From Silvanigrellaceae bacterium (GTDB taxonomy: Bacteria > Bdellovibrionota > Oligoflexia > Silvanigrellales > Silvanigrellaceae), in contig CANJMU010000024.1 in the NCBI GenBank assembly GCA_947475135.1, forward strand, positions 1 to 7,884: a DNA stretch of 7,884 nucleotides, in the 5' to 3' direction. Under the pieces are notes generated by a model, which was not told the DNA's origin, ran no database searches, and saw only the letters and a list, made by a program, of their open reading frames with translations. The position numbers were made by a program, and so were the translations under genes. Shown here piece after piece: positions 1-4,962 of this stretch (its first letter is position 1; the number at the start of each line of letters is the position of its first letter).

Positions 1-848
1 AATCGATAAAGCCCGTAAAAAATAAGAAAAAATCCAGTGAGTGCTCCTTCATGCCATTTTTTTCGGGACAGTAAAAAAAGTGTTAAAAATAAGCCAAAAC
101 CTTCGCCCAAACTTTGATAAATTTGACTTGGGTGACGCGGTAAATTCCCACCGCCAGGAAAAATGATTGCCCATGGCAGTCGTTTTTCAATCACTCTTCC
201 CCAAAGTTCTCCATTCATAAAATTACCAATACGGCCAAATCCAATACCTAAGGGAACAACCTGAACTAATTTATCTGTCAGATGAAAGAAATGGATTTTA
301 TATTTACGACAAAAAAGGATAATGGCGATGGTCACTCCAACAATTCCCCCGTGGAAGGACAATCCTCCTTCCCAGGTAGCAAACGATTCCATCAGGTGGG
401 TTTTGTAGTATCCCCAATTGTAAATGAAAACGTAGGCTGTTCTGGCGCCAATCAGCATGCCAATCAGTGCATAGGCGATTAAGGTCACAAGTAAATTTTC
501 TGTCAGCATGGTTTTTTTATGTTTTATCCAGTACATAAAGAAAAAATAAACAAGTAAAAAACCAATCAGATACATCAAGCTATACCAACGAAGTCCCCAG
601 TTGATTTGAAAATATTGCAAACCAAATAAAGTCACAAAAATTCCAAGCAAGTAAAAAAGTAAAGTTTGAACTGTTTCTTTGGTTTTTTTGTTTCGAATAA
701 AGTAAAAACTACATAGAAAACTCCCACCAAAAAAAACAATCAGAGAAATAATTCCTAAGGGTGATTTCACCCATTCAAAAGGGATGTTTTTGACGTGAAA
801 TAAAAATGGGCTAAGATGATGAACCCAATATTGTTGCGAAGACTCCAT
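1..848 (-). CDS. lgt: Prolipoprotein diacylglyceryl transferase, C-terminus beyond the window
   Basis: Lgt is an inner-membrane enzyme that moves diacylglycerol from phosphatidylglycerol to the lipobox cysteine of prolipoproteins, the first step of lipoprotein maturation. The 282 visible residues contain the family hallmarks in order: GLRWYSLMYLIGF (85-97), GGLSFHGG (161-168, H166 matching the essential His103 of E. coli), GRIGNFMNGELWGR (205-218, the Lgt signature with its essential Arg) and HPSQIYQ (239-245). The end of the gene lies left of position 1, just after YGLYR. The ATG at 848 is preceded by AAAGGA with 5-nt spacing. Compared with E. coli, every motif is displaced by about 63 residues because two extra hydrophobic segments (about 30-51 and 58-80) lie between the usual N-terminal SPFLF and the RWYSLMY motif. 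It follows an unknown gene by 53 bp on the same strand and is probably cotranscribed with it. Family assignment is very secure. Confidence 0.96.
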   Translation of the reverse strand, partial: MESSQQYWVHHLSPFLFHVKNIPFEWVKSPLGIISLIVFFGGSFLCSFYFIRNKKTKETVQTLLFYLLGIFVTLFGLQYFQINWGLRWYSLMYLIGFLLVYFFFMYWIKHKKTMLTENLLVTLIAYALIGMLIGARTAYVFIYNWGYYKTHLMESFATWEGGLSFHGGIVGVTIAIILFCRKYKIHFFHLTDKLVQVVPLGIGFGRIGNFMNGELWGRVIEKRLPWAIIFPGGGNLPRHPSQIYQSLGEGFGLFLTLFLLSRKKWHEGALTGFFLIFYGLYR

Positions 849-901
849 AAAAATCCTTTCTATCAGAGCTTTTAAGAATGGGTCTGATTTTTCTCAATCT
901 A

Positions 902-1345
902 TCACAACTCAACTTTATGAACAAAAGCTAGAAGATCTTTGGCGCAATCTAAAAGTAAAAGTTCATTCACGGTTATTTTTTTTAAAAGACCAGAAGTTTC
1001 ATCGTAAATTTCCACAAAAGAATTCACATCAGTCCATCGAATCAGTTGATGAAGAGTGAATATTTGGGAATCAAAAACATGCCCGATATCAATTTGGCCA
1101 CGACCAACTTTGATAAGGCCTTTGTTGGCAACATATTTTCGAAGCCGTTCTTCATCACAAGATTTGAATAATGGGTGATCGACTTCAGAAAAATTTTTAA
1201 AGTAATGATTTTCATACAATTCGTAAATTCCATGGATATGCCACCAAGCTTCGCAGGGAAAGTACTTCCCACAGGGTAAGATCCATCCAGAATGTTCCTG
1301 AAAAAATTGAATTGGGATTTCCTCAGCGGATAAAAATGAAATCAA
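902..1345 (-). CDS. Unrecognised 147-residue soluble protein upstream of lgt
   Basis: I do not recognise this protein. It starts MISFLSAEEIPI and has no signal peptide or membrane segment, so it is probably cytoplasmic. The most distinctive stretch is GKYFPCEAWWHIHGIYEL near residues 25-42, rich in Trp, His and Cys. The middle and C-terminal parts are ordinary mixed alpha/beta sequence (RGQIDIGHVFDS, then LLLLDCAKDLLAF). The frame stays open upstream to a TTG at 1429, but I choose the TTG at 1345 for two reasons: it has a strong AAGGAG 5 nt upstream, and a good promoter (TTGACA at 1425-1420) would place the transcript start inside the longer version. It lies 53 bp upstream of lgt on the same strand, so a shared transcript is likely. 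Whether it has anything to do with lipoproteins cannot be told from the sequence. Confidence 0.72.
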   Translation of the reverse strand: MISFLSAEEIPIQFFQEHSGWILPCGKYFPCEAWWHIHGIYELYENHYFKNFSEVDHPLFKSCDEERLRKYVANKGLIKVGRGQIDIGHVFDSQIFTLHQLIRWTDVNSFVEIYDETSGLLKKITVNELLLLDCAKDLLAFVHKVEL

Positions 1346-1350
1346 AAAAA

Positions 1351-1356
1351 CTCCTT
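1351..1356 (-). promoter_or_regulatory. Ribosome binding site that fixes a TTG start
   Basis: AAGGAG on the minus strand, followed by AAAAA-type spacing of 5 nt (read as TTTTT) and TTG at 1345. It decides the start of the 147-residue gene against the longer reading from 1429, which has no properly spaced site. Confidence 0.6.
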
Positions 1357-1365
1357 CAACGGTTC

Positions 1366-1394
1366 TTGATTCTAGGACGTAAGTGGAATAACTT
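1366..1394 (+). promoter_or_regulatory. Possible promoter for the phosphatase/PagL-like pair
   Basis: TTGATT (1366-1371), 17 nt, TAACTT (1389-1394). Both boxes are imperfect. It overlaps the opposing promoter head-on around CTTCGAAG (1392-1399), so the two directions could compete. Weak prediction. Confidence 0.25.
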
Positions 1395-1397
1395 CGA

Positions 1398-1425
1398 AGA
1401 ATGCAAAAAAAATTGCAACTGTCAA
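1398..1425 (-). promoter_or_regulatory. Sigma70-like promoter for the unknown gene and lgt
   Basis: The minus strand has a perfect TTGACA (-35, 1425-1420), 16 nt, then CATTCT (-10, 1403-1398). The spacer holds the inverted repeat TGCAA-N6-TTGCA (1402-1417) and the -10 abuts the palindrome CTTCGAAG (1392-1399), either of which could be a protein-binding site. Transcription would begin near 1391, about 45 nt before the TTG start. Predicted by eye from consensus similarity. Confidence 0.4.
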
Positions 1426-1478
1426 ACAACTCCAGTGTTCGACGGAAATAAGTTGAATCCTAGTCAGAGGATCCTTGA

Positions 1479-2249
1479 ATGTCAAAGATTAAAAAGTCTC
1501 ATTTGTTTATTTTTTTAGTGATTATTTTTGTTCTTTCTGGAGTTTTTTCCTTTTTTGAGTATTTGTATCATCACGATGCAAACCGTTATGAATCCAAGCA
1601 GTGGCTTGGGTTTTTTGACCATAGGCTTAACTTCAGAGATGTTGGTCAAAGTTACAATGAATGTTTAGGGCAGCGTATTTTTCAAGAAAATAAAATATTT
1701 CGATCCAATAAATATTTTTCGGGTTGGAGTTGTGAAAAAATAAAATCTCCAAATAAAATTTATACCTTTAATTATGATCCACATAATCCTCATGTTTATT
1801 ATTGTTTTGAAAATAATAATTCAAAAAAAATTGGAATTCGTTTTAATGAGCATTCCCTTATCAAGGATACAGATTTTGTATCTAATTGGAAAAATCTAGA
1901 GGTGAAGTCTGCTCTATGTCGTTACTTTGAATCCAATTTAAATGATCTCATTCAAAATCAAAAATTTTTATATCACTGCGATCAGGGGCGCGATCGAACA
2001 GGATTTTATTCGGTGATGTTGATGCTTTCCTTGGCAGAGCAAAAAATGAAAGTAACTTCAGAAATTCAAAAAGCAGCTTTATGCGATTATTCAAAAAGTA
2101 CGAGATTGCCTAAAAACGCAGAAGCAAAAATGACTCAGTTTATTGAAGAAACGGAACAAAAAGGTGGATTTTCAAAATTTTTAATGGAAAATTGTCACCT
2201 TGATCCAAAGCTATTTTCTTTGGCGGCGGAAAGTTTTGTGGTGAAATGA
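1479..2249 (+). CDS. Membrane-anchored tyrosine-phosphatase-family protein
   Basis: A 256-residue protein of the cysteine-dependent phosphatase superfamily, closest to the bacterial NFRD/HCxxGKDRTG type (Y_phosphatase3, which includes the lipid- and protein-acting MptpB). Residues 8-25 form one hydrophobic segment, a signal anchor that should place the catalytic domain in the periplasm. The domain shows LNFRDVG (50-56), IFRSNKYF (73-80) and the P-loop HCDQGRDRTG (166-175), with nucleophile Cys167 and phosphate-binding Arg173 in correct CX5R spacing; the usual Lys of GKDR is Arg. The start ATG has AGAGGA 7 nt upstream. Its stop overlaps the start of the next gene by 4 nt (ATGA), so the two are translationally coupled. 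The substrate is unknown. Phosphotyrosine, phosphoinositide or another phosphorylated envelope lipid are all possible in this family, and its coupling to a lipid A enzyme relative makes a lipid substrate worth considering. Confidence 0.85.
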   Translation: MSKIKKSHLFIFLVIIFVLSGVFSFFEYLYHHDANRYESKQWLGFFDHRLNFRDVGQSYNECLGQRIFQENKIFRSNKYFSGWSCEKIKSPNKIYTFNYDPHNPHVYYCFENNNSKKIGIRFNEHSLIKDTDFVSNWKNLEVKSALCRYFESNLNDLIQNQKFLYHCDQGRDRTGFYSVMLMLSLAEQKMKVTSEIQKAALCDYSKSTRLPKNAEAKMTQFIEETEQKGGFSKFLMENCHLDPKLFSLAAESFVVK

Positions 2250-2848
2250 ATTTTTTCAAAATTTTAACTCTATTGTTTTTTTTATTTCAAAATTTTTTTT
2301 CAAGAATTGCTTTCTGTCAAGAAGTTCAAGTTGTTTTTCCAAAAAACTATTTTTCAGTGGGATACTTTGAACAAAAAACTTTAAATGGAGATATTTCTCG
2401 TCCTCCAAGGCCGATGATGTGGACGGCAGCACAGAAATCAAATTTTGGTGGAGTTTTTATGTATGAAAGGCTTATTTTTCATACTCAAAAAATTTATTCA
2501 CTCACTCTAGGTTTCGACTATGGAAACTGGTTTGCTAAATTTGACAGTATCCAAAGCTTTTCTTTGTTTTTTAAAAATCGATTCTGGATTTATCATAATA
2601 AATTTTTAACACCTTATATTGTTCATAGTATCGCTGGTCTAACATTGCTTTCGCAGAGTCATTTTTCAACTAAAGACCTTGGTTCCAGGTTTCTGTTTCA
2701 AGATTTTTTAGGCATTGGTGCAGCTCTTGGGAATGAAAAAAATTTATTTGTAGAAATTTCTTTTTGGCACTATTCAAACGGAAATATTTTTCCAGTAAAC
2801 CCTGGGTTTGACGTGCCAATAGTGCTTTCTGTTGGTCTTGGTTTTTAA
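2246..2848 (+). CDS. PagL-like lipid A 3-O-deacylase (outer membrane)
   Basis: PagL is an eight-stranded outer-membrane barrel that removes the 3-position acyl chain of lipid A. This 200-residue protein has a hydrophobic signal peptide (about 1-24, cleavage probably near AFC-QEV) and alternating aromatic beta strands. It ends in GLGF, with the terminal Phe typical of barrel proteins. The active-site segment near the C-terminus reads HYSNGNIFPVNPGFD (175-189). His175, Ser177 and Asn178 match the PagL HxSN motif, and NxG follows at the same spacing as in P. aeruginosa (HYSNAGLKQPNDGIE). The third catalytic position, Glu in that enzyme, is Asp189 here. Asp could still orient the histidine, but activity is not assured. 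The gene overlaps the phosphatase stop and is followed 53 bp later by the PagP-like gene. Two runs of eight T (2276-2283, 2293-2300) lie in the signal-peptide coding region. Confidence 0.75.
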   Translation: MNFFKILTLLFFLFQNFFSRIAFCQEVQVVFPKNYFSVGYFEQKTLNGDISRPPRPMMWTAAQKSNFGGVFMYERLIFHTQKIYSLTLGFDYGNWFAKFDSIQSFSLFFKNRFWIYHNKFLTPYIVHSIAGLTLLSQSHFSTKDLGSRFLFQDFLGIGAALGNEKNLFVEISFWHYSNGNIFPVNPGFDVPIVLSVGLGF

Positions 2849-2859
2849 AATTTTATAAT
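2832..2859 (+). promoter_or_regulatory. Possible promoter before the PagP-like gene
   Basis: A perfect TATAAT (2854-2859) stands 16 nt after TTGGTC (2832-2837), at the end of the PagL-like gene and 42 nt before the next ATG. It would allow separate transcription. In DNA this AT-rich a TATAAT alone is weak evidence. Confidence 0.3.
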
Positions 2860-2901
2860 ATAAAAATGTTGTAAAAAAAAATCCAATTTTTAGAGTTGAA
2901 A

Positions 2902-3012
2902 ATGAACGTTTTAAAAAAAATTATTTTTTGTGCTTTGATTTATTTCTGGATTTGGTCTTTTCAGGCTTCAGCAGAGCCCAGAGCCCAGAGCCCAGAGCCC
3001 AGAGCCCAATGA
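2902..3012 (+). CDS. OFF-state product: signal peptide plus repeat-encoded tail, 36 residues
   Basis: In the sequenced five-copy state, translation from ATG 2902 yields a 24-residue signal peptide followed by EPRAQSPEPRAQ and TGA. The stop overlaps the ATG at 3009 (ATGA). Ribosomes ending here could restart and make the barrel domain without its signal peptide. The short peptide is unlikely to have its own function; it is listed because it is the literal reading of this sequence. Confidence 0.45.
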   Translation: MNVLKKIIFCALIYFWIWSFQASAEPRAQSPEPRAQ

Positions 3013-3488
3013 ATTCTTCTACAAATAATGAAAAAAGTTTTCTTTCAAAACTTTGGGGTGAACCGGGTTGGGATGGGGTTCTTTTAGGAATGTGGAGTTT
3101 TCATTATCAGTTAATCTCTCCTGATGCTGCAACACGCCGTGACGCTCAAAAAGAACAATGGCAAAATCAAGCAATTGCAATTACGTATCATGGTATATTT
3201 GGTGGTACTTTTATCAATTCATTCAACGATCGTTGTTATTCTTTTGGTTTTCAAAGGGATGTACTTCAATGGGGGGATATTTCATCATTTTCAACAAATT
3301 TGGGTTATCGTTTAGGCTTTGTTTATGGTTACGATAGTCGAATGAGTGTAGGGCGTATTGCTGATAATTCAAAACTTCTTCCTTATCTTCAGATTATTTA
3401 CGATGTTGGTTGGAAATGGTTTGGTTTTGAATCAAGTTTTGTTGGCGTTCTGACAGGCGGCTTTTTCATTCGTGCTTACTTAGACTAA
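2902..3488 (+). CDS. PagP-like outer-membrane protein, phase-variable, out of frame as sequenced
   Basis: The gene begins at ATG 2902 (AGAG 6 nt upstream) with a clear signal peptide, MNVLKK, a hydrophobic core and an ASA cleavage site at residue 24. It then enters five GAGCCCA repeats and stops at TGA 3010-3012. The rest of the protein continues in another frame from ATG 3009 to 3488 (159 residues, close to the 161 of mature E. coli PagP). The barrel part aligns by eye with PagP, the enzyme that adds palmitate to lipid A. WSFH (H32 counted from ATG 3009) stands for WHAR (His33 of PagP), and FINSFNDR (68-75) for FKDSWNKW, keeping Ser71 but with Asn70 where PagP has catalytic Asp76. Later, RLGFVYGYDSR and LLPYL resemble LGLGFTAGVTAR and the strand after it. 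Three or six repeats would restore one frame. PagP identity is a remote-homology inference; an outer-membrane barrel is safer. A TTG at 2928 opens the barrel frame further but gives no sensible signal peptide. Confidence 0.6.
2974..3008 (+). repeat. Five tandem copies of the heptamer GAGCCCA
   Basis: Five perfect units (2974-2980, 2981-2987, 2988-2994, 2995-3001, 3002-3008), preceded by CA as a partial unit. The array starts on the first codon after the predicted signal-peptidase site. Three units encode the heptapeptide EPRAQSP, so multiples of three keep the frame, while each single gain or loss shifts it by one. The array is GC-rich in AT-rich surroundings, which makes chance unlikely and slippage plausible. 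Confidence 0.95.
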
Positions 3489-3544
3489 GCATAAAAAATG
3501 CATTATCAAGATTCGAATTTCCAAGATCTAAGTTCTCAATCTAA
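3489..3544. other. Convergent intergenic gap without a clear terminator
   Basis: The plus-strand envelope cluster and the minus-strand ABC operon end tail to tail here, 56 bp apart. The only stem is GCAT-AAAAA-ATGC (3489-3501), four pairs and no following T-run, too weak to call a terminator. An ATTCGAAT palindrome is also present. How either transcript ends is not evident. Confidence 0.5.
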
Positions 3545-4960
3545 CTAAACATCCGCCAAAAATAATTTTTCTTCATTTGTATCATAAACCATCAAATTGG
3601 CATGTCGGCACCAACGTAACAAGGTTTGGAATTGCACATCGTGATCTTCAAAAGGTAACATCATCACAATTTGTTCTTGGACAACTTCAGCTTCTAGTCC
3701 TTTTTCACCGGAATTTTTAACCATTTCATAAATAGATGAAACAATCGGCAATTTTAATATGGATGTTTTCATAATATCGAGACGTTTATCCGCATCATTT
3801 TCTGCTGCAAAAGATCTTCCTGCATCAGTTAAAATGACTTGAATTCCTGGTGTAATTAAAAATCCTAAAATTTCTGCAGCTGCAATTGCTGGCAAAACTT
3901 GATCGACGCTTTGGCCTACATCTTCACACAATTCATACAGATCCATGGGTTCTATTTCTGCGCTCAATCGGCTGATTAAACCCTCAACAAATGTCAGACT
4001 TGTTTTAATCAATGGTTTGATTCTTTTTTGTTTGTGATGGTTTTGTGGATGAGTTGTTGAATTGGGTGTTGGTTGAGTTTCTAATTTATTTTTTGTTTCT
4101 GAAGACTGTTGTGCAGTTGGAATTAAAAAATTGTTTTTGACATGATTGGCATCGAGCATTTCGTGCTCGTCTGTTACCTTATCAAGGTGCAATCTTCCAA
4201 AAGCATTTTCCAACTGATTTTCTAATTCTTTATAAATCTCAGACGAAAGATTCCGTGGGCGCGGTAAAGTCACTTCTAAAGTATAAAAAATTGTTCCGGG
4301 ATTGGAAGAAAGAATAATGACACGATCTGCAAGTTGTAGAGCTTCATCAAAGCGATGTGTCACTAAAACTCCAGCACGAATTTTTTTTTCTGGCAGTGTC
4401 CAAATCCTTAAAATTTCAGCTTTTAAGGATTCACTAGTCAATGGATCTAACGCGGAAAATGGCTCGTCCATAAATAAAATCATGGGGTCAGCGACCATCG
4501 CTCTTGCAAAGCTAACCCTTTGTTTCATTCCGCCACTTAATTCTTTTGGGTAAACATCTTCATATCCACGTAAACCAACGAGTTGAATAAAACGATCGAT
4601 TCTTTCATTCTGTTCCTTTATTGGTAACTTAGGTAAGGAAACAGAAATATTTTCGCGCACAGTCATCCAAGGAAACAATGCAAAATTTTGAAAAACAAAA
4701 GATCCTAATTGTAAATTATCTTTGGAGGGCTCTGCATAAGTGACTTTTCCTCGATCTGGTGTCAGTAGCCCAGCCATGCAACGCAATAAGGTCGACTTTC
4801 CAGAGCCAGAAAGACCTACAATTGCAAGAAATTCTCCATCATAAATATCTAAATTAATTCCTTCTAAAACAGTGAACATATTTCCATTAGGGCGACGAAA
4901 ATCTTTGCTCACGGCGCGTGCACTTAAAATAACCTTTTTTTTTGAAGGCGATATCAGCAT
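3545..4960 (-). CDS. NitT/TauT-type ABC transporter ATPase with C-terminal AAA-associated domain
   Basis: A 471-residue ATP-binding subunit that powers import by the neighbouring permease from the cytoplasmic face. Residues 10-240 are a complete nucleotide-binding domain: Walker A GLSGSGKST (49-57), Q-loop VFQNFALFPW (89-98), signature LSGGMKQR (141-148), Walker B ILFMDEPF (161-168, Glu166) and switch His202. All catalytic residues are present. A hydrophilic low-complexity linker rich in Thr, Gln, Asn, His and Lys (about 284-314) leads to residues 320-465. There MDLYELCEDVGQS, LTDAGRSFA and FQTLLRWCRHANLMVYD fit the AAA-associated C-terminal domain (AAA_assoc_C) found on some nitrate/sulfonate/bicarbonate-family ATPases, probably winged-helix and regulatory or dimerising. 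The ATG lies 2 nt after the permease stop, with AAGGA inside the permease end, so expression is coupled. The substrate cannot be named. Confidence 0.92.
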   Translation of the reverse strand: MLISPSKKKVILSARAVSKDFRRPNGNMFTVLEGINLDIYDGEFLAIVGLSGSGKSTLLRCMAGLLTPDRGKVTYAEPSKDNLQLGSFVFQNFALFPWMTVRENISVSLPKLPIKEQNERIDRFIQLVGLRGYEDVYPKELSGGMKQRVSFARAMVADPMILFMDEPFSALDPLTSESLKAEILRIWTLPEKKIRAGVLVTHRFDEALQLADRVIILSSNPGTIFYTLEVTLPRPRNLSSEIYKELENQLENAFGRLHLDKVTDEHEMLDANHVKNNFLIPTAQQSSETKNKLETQPTPNSTTHPQNHHKQKRIKPLIKTSLTFVEGLISRLSAEIEPMDLYELCEDVGQSVDQVLPAIAAAEILGFLITPGIQVILTDAGRSFAAENDADKRLDIMKTSILKLPIVSSIYEMVKNSGEKGLEAEVVQEQIVMMLPFEDHDVQFQTLLRWCRHANLMVYDTNEEKLFLADV

Positions 4961-4962
4961 AA

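Noticed and set aside
902..1429. 175-residue version of the unknown gene starting at TTG 1429
   Set aside because: No spaced ribosome binding site, and the TTGACA promoter lies inside it; TTG 1345 has AAGGAG at 5 nt.
1312..1518. 68-residue plus-strand reading
   Set aside because: It overlaps the opposing unknown gene and the phosphatase start, has no ribosome binding site, and its sequence is unlike a protein family.
2928..3488. A 186-residue reading from TTG 2928 as the real start of the PagP-like protein
   Set aside because: It is only the barrel frame extended backwards through the repeats. Its N-terminus (MCFDLFLDLVF) lacks basic residues and an export signal, while the alternative frame from ATG 2902 has a complete signal peptide.
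3489..3501. Rho-independent terminator GCAT-AAAAA-ATGC
   Set aside because: Only four base pairs, two of them A-T, with no T-run following on either strand.
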